From positions 1,860,001 through 1,924,000 of the forward strand of contig NZ_PEFL01000001.1 in assembly GCF_002754475.1 (NCBI RefSeq): a stretch of 64,000 nucleotides of DNA, read 5' to 3'. Shown here one piece after another: positions 1 through 8,005 of the stretch. Under the pieces are notes generated by a model. It saw only the letters and a program-made list of their open reading frames with translations, was not told where the DNA came from and searched no databases. This DNA comes from Comamonas sp. 26. GTDB lineage: Bacteria > Pseudomonadota > Gammaproteobacteria > Burkholderiales > Burkholderiaceae_C. How positions within the stretch are numbered: the first letter of the stretch is position 1; each line of letters starts with the position of its first letter. A program made the position numbers and the translations under genes.

Positions 1-2
1 CA

Positions 3-350
3 ATGAGCACCAAAATTTACGTTGGCAACCTTCCTTACTCCGTAACCGATTCCAGCTTGAGAAGCAACTTTGCTGAATTCGGAAGCGTTACCTCGGCCAA
101 AGTCATGATGGATCGCGATAGCGGACGCTCTAAAGGCTTTGCGTTTGTAGAAATGGCGTCTGTCGACGCTTCTCAAGCAGCTATTACTGCGCTGAATGGA
201 ATGTCCGTTGATGGACGTTCGATCGTCGTCAACCTTGCGAAACCTCGCGAAGAAGGACGCGGAGCCGGTGGCAATCGCGAATACCGTGCCAGCTCTCGTC
301 CTAATGTTGGCTATGGCAATGATGGTTATGGCGGTGGTAACAGCTACTGA
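3..350 (+). CDS. RRM-type RNA-binding protein
   Basis: A single RNA recognition motif fills residues 1-82. RNP2 is IYVGNL (residues 5-10) and RNP1 is KGFAFVEM (44-51), with the aromatic residues that stack on RNA present in both. A glycine/arginine/tyrosine-rich tail follows (85-115). This is the usual form of the small bacterial RRM proteins, which in cyanobacteria and proteobacteria are often cold- or stress-induced and bind single-stranded RNA in the cytoplasm. The upstream promoter lies outside the window. A strong terminator follows immediately, so the gene is probably monocistronic or last in its unit. Family assignment is firm; the physiological role is not shown by the sequence. Confidence 0.93.
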   Translation: MSTKIYVGNLPYSVTDSSLRSNFAEFGSVTSAKVMMDRDSGRSKGFAFVEMASVDASQAAITALNGMSVDGRSIVVNLAKPREEGRGAGGNREYRASSRPNVGYGNDGYGGGNSY

Positions 351-359
351 TTTAGCTAC

Positions 360-406
360 ACACCCAAGAAAAACGCCCCACGATTGAGGGCGTTTTTCTT
401 GGGTGT
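360..406. terminator. Strong intrinsic terminator after the RRM gene
   Basis: A perfect 19-bp inverted repeat has arms at 360-378 and 388-406 and a 9-nt loop. The arms contain A and T runs next to GC-rich cores, so it can act as a terminator on either strand. It begins 10 bases after the RRM stop codon. Confidence 0.9.
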
Positions 407-550
407 TTGCATTGCAAAGTAGGATTTACAAGCCTTTGGATGACTGCAAAGGGTCGAACAGAGACAGTCACAAATCGGCCAGAAGCAGACTTTGCCTGTG
501 TCACGATTGGAGTGCGTGGGAAGCTGAGCAGTTAAGCTAGAATTTACTTA

Positions 551-596
551 CCGGGATAGCAGCCTCCCGGCCCGCAAGGGTAGACGGTGTCTCGTC
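551..596 (+). promoter_or_regulatory. Hairpin-rich leader in front of chrA
   Basis: Three small hairpins lie side by side just upstream of the chromate transporter. CCGGGA (551-556) pairs with TCCCGG (565-570). CCC-GCAA-GGG (571-580) is a stem closed by a GNRA tetraloop. GACG (583-586) pairs with CGTC (593-596). The ribosome binding site GGAG (618-621) and ATG at 629 follow. The compact packing and tetraloop suggest a structured RNA leader, possibly a regulatory one. This is inference; no known riboswitch consensus was recognised with certainty. Confidence 0.45.
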
Positions 597-628
597 CAAG
601 TGCTGGATATTCTCTATGGAGTTTTTTT

Positions 629-1987
629 ATGGACACCGCTTTGCCTAGGTCGACTGACCAGGTTGCGCCTACATCTCTTTCGCTTTCAGAAGCTCTACGC
701 TTTTGGTTGAAGCTTGGGTTTATCAGTTTTGGCGGTCCTGCAGGTCAAATTGCCCTCATGCACGAGGAGCTTGTAGACCGCCGCCGGTGGATTTCTGAGA
801 AGCGTTTCCTCCATGCCCTGAACTACTGCATGTTGTTGCCTGGGCCGGAAGCCCAGCAACTTGCAACCTACCTGGGGTGGCTGCTTCATCGGACATGGGG
901 CGGTATCTTGGCTGGCGTTCTTTTTGTTCTGCCATCGCTATTCCTCATCATTGCTCTAGCTTGGCTGTATATGGCCCACGGTGACATGCCAGTCATTGCT
1001 GGCTTCTTCTATGGCATAAAACCGGCTGTAACGGCCCTCGTGGCACAGGCCGCTTATCGCGTAGGTTCAAGGTCACTCAAAAATAGATGGCACTGGGGTA
1101 TTGCTGCCACAGCCTTTATTGCTATTTTTACGCTCAATGTTCCATTTCCGCTCATCGTTCTGGTGGCTGCTGTTATCGGCTACATCGGTGGCAAGGTGCA
1201 GCCACAGGCCTTCGGTGGCTCCATCCATGGAAAAGGCAATGAACCTCAGAAAGTGGGGGCAGCACTCATAGACGACGACACTCCGACTCCGCCTCATGCA
1301 AAGTTTTCTTGGCGAGGATTTTGGTCGGTTGCACTGGTCTGCTTGACTCTGTGGGGCAGCGTCATGGGCGCTCTTGCCGCGCTGTTCGGACTGGATTCGC
1401 CGTTGGTACAGATGGGATGGTTCTTTACCAAGGCAGCATTGATGACCTTTGGTGGCGCATACGCGGTGCTACCTTATGTCTATCAAGGGGCAGTGGATAA
1501 TTTTCATTGGCTAACTGCGACACAAATGATTGATGGATTGGCTTTAGGTGAGACAACACCTGGCCCTCTCATCATGGTGGTGTCCTTCGTGGCATTCGTG
1601 GGTGGGTGGACAAAGGCAATCTTCGGAGCAGAGTCTCTATTGCTCTCCGGAACCGTGGCGGCGGTGCTCGTGACCTTCTTCACCTTTTTGCCATCCTTCT
1701 TTTTCATCTTGCTTGGTGGCCCCTTCATTGAGTCCACTCACGGCAACCTGAAGTTCACCGCACCATTGCTCGCCATCACTGCTGCGGTGGTAGGCGTCAT
1801 AGTGAACCTTGCTGTCTTCTTTGCCTACCACGTCATATGGCCCCAAGGCTTTGCGGGGCACATAGAGTGGCCTTCGATTGCAATAGGGCTGGCGGCAGCC
1901 ATTGCGTTGCTTCGCTACAAGGTCAATGTCGTGTACGTCATCGTTGCAGCTGGCTTGGCAGGATTACTCGTGCGATTCCTGCTCTAA
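629..1987 (+). CDS. chrA: Chromate transporter, long-chain ChrA family
   Basis: A 452-aa inner-membrane protein of the CHR family with the two homologous halves of long-chain ChrA. The N-terminal half has the signature FGGPAGQIALMH and LLPGPEAQQLATYLG. The C-terminal half repeats it as TFGGAYAVLPYVYQG and TTPGPL. About ten hydrophobic segments are visible. Family members export chromate that entered through sulfate uptake. ATG 629 is chosen over an in-frame GTG at 587 because GGAG (618-621) lies 7 nt upstream and the extra residues are not hydrophobic or conserved-looking. No chrB regulator is adjacent. A broken second CHR fragment lies near 63 kb. Chromate as the substrate is inferred from family. 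Confidence 0.93.
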   Translation: MDTALPRSTDQVAPTSLSLSEALRFWLKLGFISFGGPAGQIALMHEELVDRRRWISEKRFLHALNYCMLLPGPEAQQLATYLGWLLHRTWGGILAGVLFVLPSLFLIIALAWLYMAHGDMPVIAGFFYGIKPAVTALVAQAAYRVGSRSLKNRWHWGIAATAFIAIFTLNVPFPLIVLVAAVIGYIGGKVQPQAFGGSIHGKGNEPQKVGAALIDDDTPTPPHAKFSWRGFWSVALVCLTLWGSVMGALAALFGLDSPLVQMGWFFTKAALMTFGGAYAVLPYVYQGAVDNFHWLTATQMIDGLALGETTPGPLIMVVSFVAFVGGWTKAIFGAESLLLSGTVAAVLVTFFTFLPSFFFILLGGPFIESTHGNLKFTAPLLAITAAVVGVIVNLAVFFAYHVIWPQGFAGHIEWPSIAIGLAAAIALLRYKVNVVYVIVAAGLAGLLVRFLL

Positions 1988-2102
1988 CCACATTTGCGTA
2001 ATTGAGGGCTATGTCTGCAATGGGTCGTCCCCAGACAGTCAGACTGGGCACGAGTGGTTTGCTTTCCTAGTTTGATACCGTAGCGTCAAAACATGTCAAA
2101 GC

Positions 2103-2154
2103 CTTAGTTGTCACCTCCAGAGGTGACAACTAAGCAGTGGACGAAAGGTGACAA
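2103..2154. repeat. 14-bp-arm palindrome with a third half-site
   Basis: CTTAGTTGTCACCT (2103-2116) is perfectly inverted at 2121-2134 across a 4-nt loop. A third copy of AGGTGACAA follows at 2146-2154. It has no T-run, so it reads better as a protein binding site, phage operator or recombination site than as a terminator. Confidence 0.6.
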
Positions 2155-2243
2155 AACACCCCAAAATTCGTGCCAATTCAGGTAGGTCTAAAAAATCCGC
2201 CTGAGACGAAAAAAACCACCGTAGCCGCCTGCAAAACAGGCTC

Positions 2244-2279
2244 AGCCCCCGCACTTCGAAAGGAGCCGGGGGCTTTTTC
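2244..2279 (+). terminator. Rho-independent terminator ahead of the prophage genes
   Basis: AGCCCCCG (2244-2251) pairs with CGGGGGCT (2267-2274) and is followed by TTTTCT. It would end a transcript coming from the chrA side. It lies inside the spurious 5' extension of the next open frame, which supports the later start at 2293. Confidence 0.7.
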
Positions 2280-2292
2280 TTGGAAGATCCAG

Positions 2293-3042
2293 ATGCTCAA
2301 CATCTCGCGCACAGGCCAGTCTCTCGCAGACATGGCAGACCAGGTGCGAGGGGTGCCTGCGCGTCTGATTCCCTATGCCACAGCCACTGCATTAACGCGC
2401 TGTGCCAAGCAGGCACAGACGGTTGAGCTGCCCCAGGCCATGCACAAGGCCTTTGACAACCCGACCAGCTACACGCTGAACGCGCTGCGCATAGCGCCCG
2501 CTACCAAGGACAAGCTCAGTGCCCGCGTCTTGGTGAAGACCAAAGCCATGACCAGCGGTAACGCGCAGGAAAGCTATCTGCAGCCTGAGGTCGAGGGCGG
2601 TCAACGTGGCTCCAAGGGAATGGAAAACGCGCTGCGCTATGCCGGCGTGCTCTCAGCTGGGCAGTTTGTGGTGCCCGGTGCCGCAGCCAAGCTGGATGCC
2701 AACGGCAACGTCAAGGGCGCGGACGTTCGCACCATCCTCAAGGCGCTGAAGAACCTCAAGGCCGTCAGTGCCACGCGCAGCCGCAGTGGCAAGCGCTTGG
2801 CGAAGGGCCGCCAGTTGGCAAATGACTTGTTTGTGGGCAAGCCCCAGGGTGGCAATCGCTCTGAAGGCATTTGGCGGCGTGAGGGCAAGCGGCTGCGTCC
2901 CTTGTTTGTGTTCACTAACGTTGCGCCGACTTACCGGCCGCGCCTGGATTTCGCTGGCGTAGTGCAGGGTGTGGCGCGCAAGCAGTTTCCGGCTGAGTTT
3001 GCCAAGGCCGTTGCCTCCATGAAATCGAAAGGACGCTGGTAA
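2293..3042 (+). CDS. Phage protein of unknown function (probable structural gene)
   Basis: A 249-aa basic protein whose stop overlaps the start of the next phage gene (TAATG), so it is translationally coupled to the head genes. The C-terminal part reads LFVFTNVAPTYRPRLDF and then an amphipathic segment ending MKSKGRW, a look common in phage head or tail accessory proteins. The family was not identified with confidence. ATG 2293 is chosen because the longer frame crosses a terminator. It lies where the terminase genes would be in an intact lambda-type head module, so upstream packaging genes have probably been lost. Confidence 0.6.
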   Translation: MLNISRTGQSLADMADQVRGVPARLIPYATATALTRCAKQAQTVELPQAMHKAFDNPTSYTLNALRIAPATKDKLSARVLVKTKAMTSGNAQESYLQPEVEGGQRGSKGMENALRYAGVLSAGQFVVPGAAAKLDANGNVKGADVRTILKALKNLKAVSATRSRSGKRLAKGRQLANDLFVGKPQGGNRSEGIWRREGKRLRPLFVFTNVAPTYRPRLDFAGVVQGVARKQFPAEFAKAVASMKSKGRW

Positions 3043-3281
3043 TGAGCACAGCAGAACTTCAGTCCTGGCAGGACCGGCTTGCCAGCTATCTGGCAGCCGA
3101 AAAGCGAATCCTTGATTCGCAGGAATACCAGGTCGGCCAAGGCCAGACGGCCAGGCGTAACCGCCGTGCCGAGCTGGAGCAGGTTCAGAACGGCATTCGT
3201 GAGTGCCAGCAAAAGATTGGCCTGCTGCAAGCGACCATGGCGCCGCGCGGCCGCCGCATCATCAATCTTCGACCCCGTTAA
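3042..3281 (+). CDS. Phage head-tail joining protein, gpW/DUF6148-like
   Basis: A 79-aa, charged, mostly helical protein (RAELEQVQNGIRECQQKIG is a clear amphipathic helix) placed directly before the portal gene, the position of lambda gpW. Proteins of this size and place plug the portal and prepare it for the tail. Its ATG overlaps the preceding TAA, and its stop ends 2 nt before the portal start. The assignment rests on length, helical pattern and position rather than a diagnostic motif. Confidence 0.6.
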   Translation: MSTAELQSWQDRLASYLAAEKRILDSQEYQVGQGQTARRNRRAELEQVQNGIRECQQKIGLLQATMAPRGRRIINLRPR

Positions 3282-3283
3282 GC

Positions 3284-4867
3284 ATGCAGCTCAATTTTTT
3301 TGACAGGGCGATCGCGTACATCGATCCGGCCCGGGGGGCAGCTCGCGCCAAGCAACGTGTGCAGATAGCGGCTGCCGACCAGCTGATGCAGCACACGGGC
3401 CTTAATGCCATGGGGCCAGCCGAAAATTCCGAGTCCGTTAACCGCTCCAGCCGCTGGTGGAACCCTTTTCCGCGTGATGCGCGTGCCGACAGCATGGCCC
3501 GGCTGCCGCTGCAGCGTGGCGCTTCCCGCGAGCTGACGCGAACCTCGCCCATTGCCACAGGTGCCATCAACACCAATCTGGACCGCGTGGTGGGCACCGG
3601 GCTGGCCCTGGTCGCTGCGCCGGCCATGAAGTTGCTGGGCTGGAGCGATGAGCGCGCCCAGGCCTGGAAGACCAAGGTGCAGCAGGAGTTCAGCCTGTGG
3701 GCGGACAGCACCGACTGCGATCTGGAAAGCACGCTGACTTTTTATCAGCTGCAGCAACTGGTGCTGCGCAGCACCCTGGAGTCAGGCGACTGCTTCAGCA
3801 ATCTGCCCGACGCCGCGCGCACCCGCATGCAGCCTTATGCCTTGCGCATTCAGGTGCTGGAGGCTGATCGCGTCGGCAACCCGCTGGGAAAGATGGATAC
3901 GGCAACCATTGCTGGTGGCGTGAAGCTTGAAGCCACAGGTGCACCGGTCTCTTACTTTATCTATGACCAGCACCCCGGATCGGCCCAGGCCGTGGGTGCC
4001 AGAGCATACCGTGGAGAGTGGGTGGAGCGTATCGGCAACCGTTCCGGCCGCCGCCGCGTGCTGCATCACTTTCGCAAGCAGCGCCCGGGTGCCGTGCGTG
4101 GCGTTCCGTATCTGGCCCCGGTGATCGACTGCATCAAGCAGATCTCCCGCTACACCGAGGCCGAGATCATGGCTGCGGTGATCACTTCTTACCTGACGGT
4201 TTTCATCGAGACGCCTGAGGGTACGCCATCCGGGGTGTTTCAGGGCGAGAGCAAGCAGGAAGAAGAGTCTGGCGAAATTGGCCTCGGCATGGGCTCGGTG
4301 GTAGGGCTTGCTCCGGGCGAAAAGGCCAATCTGGTCAACCCAGGCCGCCCGAATCCCAATTTCGAGCCCTTCATTCTGGCCGTCATCAAACAGATCGGCA
4401 TGGGGCTGGGCCTGCCTTACGAGCTGCTGCTCAAGCAGTTCAACGCCAGCTATTCAGCCAGTAAGGCCGCGCTGCTGGATGCCTGGGCCTATTTCCGGGG
4501 TGTACGCAACTGGCTGGCCCTGTCGTTTTGCCAACCCATCTACGAAACATGGATGACCGAAGCGGTCGCTACCGGCCGCATAGAGGCTCCTGGCTATTTC
4601 TCCGATCCGCTGATGCGCTGGGCCTATATTGGTGCAGGGATTTCCTTCCTCGCACTGTGCGTGCTGCGCTCGGCCATGGTGATTGCAATCGTGTGCGGGT
4701 CAGTGCCGAGCGACGGGCTGCAACCTATAGAACGCAAGCTAAAGCCAACGCCGCTGCCGGCAACGATCTTGCAGATCGACTTGAAACCTTCGACCGACAC
4801 ATTGTCGAAGGCGTCGAAGTGGTCGCAAGACTCCGAGGCGATCTTGCGAGGCGAGACGACGAGGTAG
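3284..4867 (+). pseudogene. Lambda-type phage portal protein, C-terminus replaced
   Basis: Residues 1-450 match the lambda gpB portal family: an N-terminal AYIDPARGAARAK segment, a middle region with ILAVIKQIGMGLGLPYELLL, then YSASKAALLDAWAYFRGVR. Portals form the dodecameric DNA channel of the capsid. After RWAYIGAG (about base 4640) similarity stops, and the frame runs through a hydrophobic stretch and low-similarity sequence to a stop at 4865. The usual C-terminal 50-70 residues are missing. The tail encodes part of a lysis gene in another frame, so a deletion fused two distant phage modules. ATG 3284 is chosen, 2 nt after the preceding stop. Confidence 0.8.
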
Positions 4868-4917
4868 TGCTACTAAGCCGACAAGTGAAGAGCGAGCGCG
4901 CGTTGAATGCGGATTAG
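4640..4917 (+). pseudogene. Rz-like inner-membrane spanin remnant, frameshifted
   Basis: In the portal frame, bases about 4640-4695 encode a hydrophobic segment (FLALCVLRSAMVIAIV). The +1-offset frame then gives RVSAERRAATYRTQAKANAA, followed by a coiled-coil-like run ending KSERALNAD at a TAG (4915-4917). A short membrane anchor followed by a long charged helix is the layout of Rz-type i-spanins, which fuse inner and outer membranes during lysis. One frameshift near 4690-4700 separates anchor and helix, and the true start is lost at the deletion junction. Confidence 0.55.
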
Positions 4918-5052
4918 TAGTCTGGTTGATCTGATCACCTGTGCCGGTTACGTTTGACCAGTTGTCTGGTTGTGACCGGGCGCATTCGGCCAGAAGCGGA
5001 CAAAGCAGAATGCATGATGGGATCTATTTATTCATTGTGAATCCATTGATGA

Positions 5053-5952
5053 TCAACTGATTCCATGCACTGCGAGTAATTGCTTTTTCAGAGATGCAGC
5101 GGAGGGGCTAAGCATGCGACCCCGTTTCTGTATTAGACCCAAAGTCCGCCATAGCTGAGGTTCAGCCAAGGGTATTCCGCAGACTTTTGGGTGGCTCTCA
5201 GGTAGAGCAAGCTGGGGAATGGCTGCCATTCCTAATCCAGCCTCTACAAGAGCGAGTGCACCAGTGACATGATTACATTCGTACCACGCCATTGGCTGAT
5301 CGGACAATCCTGCCATCACTTGGTCCAAAAGCAATCGATTGCTGCTTTGATGTGATACGGAAACGAGACGCTCCCCGGCTAGCTCTGTCCAAGCCACCTC
5401 TGATCGACCTGCCCATGAGTGACTGCGCAGCATCGCTAAAACATATCTCTCGCGTGTCAACACCTCAAACTGCAGTCCAGGCTCCTGGCTTCCTGTAAAG
5501 CTCACTCCGAAATCGGCCTGTCCTCGCACTACGGCTTCCAATACATGGCTGGCATTTTCATCAATGACATGCACTTGTACTTCTGGGAACTCAATAGCAA
5601 AAGAACGCAATGCAAGGGGTAGGAGATGGTTTGCAACAGATGGAATGCAGGCTACGGTCACTGAACCCCGGTGAGGTAAAGCTTGATCGGTAACGCGCTG
5701 AACCGCAATTTCAAGGCCCGCCAGCGCTGCGCGCGCTTCAGTGAGAAATTCTTGGCCAATAGCTGTAAGTTGAACATGCCTAGTTGTTCGTTCAAGCAGT
5801 TTTGCTCCTAGAGCCTCTTCCAGACGCTCGACCCTGCGACTCAATGCAGGTGCAGACAAGCAAAGGCTTTCTGCCGCCATGCGAAAGCTTGCTTTCTCTG
5901 CTGTGGCCACAAACGCTTGCAGCTCAGCCAAGTCGAATTTAATGCGTTTCAT
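5053..5952 (-). CDS. LysR-family transcriptional regulator
   Basis: A 299-aa LTTR. The N-terminal winged HTH (about residues 4-63) includes AFVATAEKASFRMAAESL and APALSRRVERLEEALGAKL. The substrate-binding domain follows (about 90-290). The start MKRIKFDLAEL is chosen although the frame stays open much further upstream, because LTTRs begin just before the helix L-x-x-F. It is divergent from a Bug-type receptor gene, the usual arrangement for an LTTR controlling the neighbouring uptake or degradation gene in Burkholderiales. A dyad overlaps its start codon. The inducer cannot be read from the sequence. Confidence 0.93.
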   Translation of the reverse strand: MKRIKFDLAELQAFVATAEKASFRMAAESLCLSAPALSRRVERLEEALGAKLLERTTRHVQLTAIGQEFLTEARAALAGLEIAVQRVTDQALPHRGSVTVACIPSVANHLLPLALRSFAIEFPEVQVHVIDENASHVLEAVVRGQADFGVSFTGSQEPGLQFEVLTRERYVLAMLRSHSWAGRSEVAWTELAGERLVSVSHQSSNRLLLDQVMAGLSDQPMAWYECNHVTGALALVEAGLGMAAIPQLALPESHPKVCGIPLAEPQLWRTLGLIQKRGRMLSPSAASLKKQLLAVHGIS

Positions 5953-5993
5953 GCAATAGTCTATCTTTATATTGCAATTCACAGAATTAATTC
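5952..5993. promoter_or_regulatory. LysR-type operator between the divergent genes
   Basis: TGCAATA (5952-5958) and TATTGCA (5970-5976) form a perfect 7-bp inverted repeat with an 11-bp spacer, the T-N11-A pattern LTTRs bind. It overlaps the regulator start codon, as expected for autorepression. A second palindrome, GAATTAATTC, lies at 5984-5993 on the side of the receptor gene. Confidence 0.6.
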
Positions 5994-6049
5994 TAAGGTC
6001 TAGGATCGGCGCTCGTACAGAGTTGATAACGACTCGCTCAGGAGACAAC

Positions 6050-7018
6050 ATGCAAAGACGCCCCTTGTTCATGGCTGCCGCAATGGCAGCCTGCCTGCCA
6101 TTCACTGGCGCATACGCCCAGGAATTCCCTCCCAAAAAGCCCGTCACGATGGTCGTCGGCTTTGCTGCAGGTGGGTCGGCAGATATCGCAGCACGCATCA
6201 TTGCCAAGAAGCTGACCGAAAACATTGGTCAAAGTGTCATCGTTGAAAACAAACCCGGCGCTGGTGGCAACTTAGCGCATGCTCAGGTCGCTCATGGTCC
6301 TGTCGACGGCTCAGTATTGCTCTTCGGTTCTATTGGTCCACTGAGCATCTCGCCCCATTTCATGAAGGTGAGCTACGACCCGCTTAAAGATCTCGCGCCA
6401 ATCACTATGGGCGTGACCTTCCCCAATGTTCTTGTAGTGCCTGCAAGCAGAGGGATCAAATCCTTGGGTGAGTTTGTTGCAGCTGCTAAGCGTGAGCCGG
6501 GCAAGCTGGATTTCGCATCTACCGGCCCGGGATCGGCGGCCCACCTGGCAGGTGAATTGCTCAACGACATCGCCAAGATCGACACAGTGCACATTCCCTA
6601 TAAGGGCGGAGCTCCTGCGTTGCAGGATGTGTTGGGCGGACGCGTAAGTTCTTTCTATGCAGCTCCACCCACCGCTTTGCCACATATCGAGTCCGGCAAA
6701 CTTATTCCGTTGGCGACCACTGGATTGACGCGTCCAGCCTACTTACCCAATGTACCAACCGTTGCAGAGACCTATCCTGGATTCAATGCGACTAACTGGT
6801 ATGCATTCGTTGCGCCTGGGAAAACGCCTAAGCCTTTGCTGGATCGATGGAATGTCGAACTTGTCAAGGTATTGAATACACAGGAAGTGCGAGCGAACCT
6901 GCTGAAGCACGGCCAAACTGCATCTCCTACATCTCGCGAAGAATTGACAAAATTCATATCTTCAGAGAATGAAAAATGGGGCCGCATCATCCGCGAGCGA
7001 AAAATTACGGCAGATTGA
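6050..7018 (+). CDS. Bug-type tripartite tricarboxylate transporter receptor
   Basis: A 322-aa periplasmic binding protein with a signal peptide (residues 1-23, cut after AYA). The mature protein opens with the Bug signature (FPPKKPVTMVVGFAAGGSAD) and has AGGNLAHAQVAHG and VPTVAETYPGF further on. Bug receptors are greatly expanded in Burkholderiales and bind small carboxylates for TctAB-type permeases, or act as sensors. No tctAB genes are adjacent, so it is an orphan receptor. GGAG lies 5 nt before ATG 6050, which fixes the start. The ligand is unknown. Confidence 0.92.
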   Translation: MQRRPLFMAAAMAACLPFTGAYAQEFPPKKPVTMVVGFAAGGSADIAARIIAKKLTENIGQSVIVENKPGAGGNLAHAQVAHGPVDGSVLLFGSIGPLSISPHFMKVSYDPLKDLAPITMGVTFPNVLVVPASRGIKSLGEFVAAAKREPGKLDFASTGPGSAAHLAGELLNDIAKIDTVHIPYKGGAPALQDVLGGRVSSFYAAPPTALPHIESGKLIPLATTGLTRPAYLPNVPTVAETYPGFNATNWYAFVAPGKTPKPLLDRWNVELVKVLNTQEVRANLLKHGQTASPTSREELTKFISSENEKWGRIIRERKITAD

Positions 7019-7532
7019 ATGGGATCGGAATCACTCTTGGGTCAACGCACACAACCTCAGTTGATGTCCTTACTGCAGCATCCGATCAGCGGTTAGGCCA
7101 GTCTCAGGTTGCCTCTACCGAGGCTGGGGTAGCACCGAATAGAACAAAGGGCTGGGGGTGCCATTTTTTCCACTCAGCCCAGCAAATTCTGTTTGCAAAA
7201 AAATCCAGAGGCAGCTATGGGTCGGTCAGCGACAGTCGCAAATTGGTTTCTTGTTGCCGATGATTTGACCACTCTATGCACCATTGGTGCACCATGAGAT
7301 TTCAGAAGTTAATTTAACTATTGAAAATCAGATAGTTATAAATTTGCATGTCCAGTCCATCATCGGCGCCACCGACATGCACCACATGTTGCTATCTAGT
7401 TGTTTTTTAACGGCTTGTTCGGTTTTCATACTATGAAAAGTGCCTTGTGGTGCACTAAAAATTTACCCTGTTTTGCCGGGTTTTTTGATGCTGAATGCTG
7501 CATTGGTGCACTACGAATTTCATGGAGCACTG
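7019..7532. other. Gap without a supported gene
   Basis: No open frame here looks like protein. It contains a 13-bp palindrome AGTTAATTTAACT (7307-7319) and the first copies of the TGGTGCAC repeat described separately. It is probably the decayed edge of an integrated element. Confidence 0.5.
7285..7520. repeat. Three TGGTGCAC repeats before the integrase stump
   Basis: TGGTGCAC occurs at 7285-7292, 7448-7455 and 7504-7511. The last two extend to TGGTGCACTA-NN-AATTT with 15 of 17 bases identical, 56 bp apart. Direct repeats just upstream of a phage-type integrase gene are often arm-type or attachment sites. That role is inferred. Confidence 0.4.
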
Positions 7533-7803
7533 ATGGGGCCCATCACCTTGAGAAAGAGTGCCAAGGGCGTTGTAGCGTTCAGGGCTCAAATTCGCTTGAA
7601 AGAAGACTTACTCAGAGTCCAAGACGTTCACGCGGCGTGCCCTTGTGCAGGAATGGTTACGCCGCCGCGAATCGGAGATCGAGGAGGCTCAGTCCACTGG
7701 CCAGCCTATGCAAGGTCTCGTAACTCTCAAGCACATACTGCAGGATTATGTCAGCGATGCAAAAGGCATCGTGGCATGGGGCGGTCCACTTTTGTGTATA
7801 TGA
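7533..7803 (+). pseudogene. Tyrosine integrase, N-terminal stump with a frameshift
   Basis: From ATG 7533 the frame reads MGPITLRKSAKGVVAFRAQI, an arm-binding N-terminus of phage-type integrases. Near 7600-7620 the reading must switch frame to continue as KTFTRRALVQEWLRRRESEI and then VTLKHILQDYVSDAKGIVAW, the start of the core-binding domain. A TGA stops it at 7801. The whole catalytic domain (R, HxxR, Y) is absent. It is a dead remnant of an integrative element. Confidence 0.75.
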
Positions 7804-8005
7804 GTCAGTCCAGCGATCGTCGCTTGCGAATCTACAAGCCGTCACCAGCATCCCGCCCATCAAACTTCTACAGCATTGCTTTGATATGAAACAAAAAATG
7901 CTAGGATCGCGCCGCTAGCGCCAACTTCAGCACTAAAGACACATAACTTAGCAGAAGTATTCGCTTGCTCAATCCAATGAGCAGGTCGAAAAGCTATTGC
8001 GTTCG

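Larger units (their letters stand above)
1988..2292. other. Gap holding a large palindrome and a terminator, no gene
   Basis: This stretch between chrA and the prophage remnant carries the TTGTCACCT palindrome and a rho-independent terminator, listed separately. An open frame from 2170 runs through the terminator into the phage gene, but it has no ribosome binding site and is probably not translated. The left boundary of the prophage is likely here. Confidence 0.6.

Noticed and set aside
2170..2292. 5' extension of the first phage gene
   Set aside because: It crosses an obvious rho-independent terminator and lacks a ribosome binding site.
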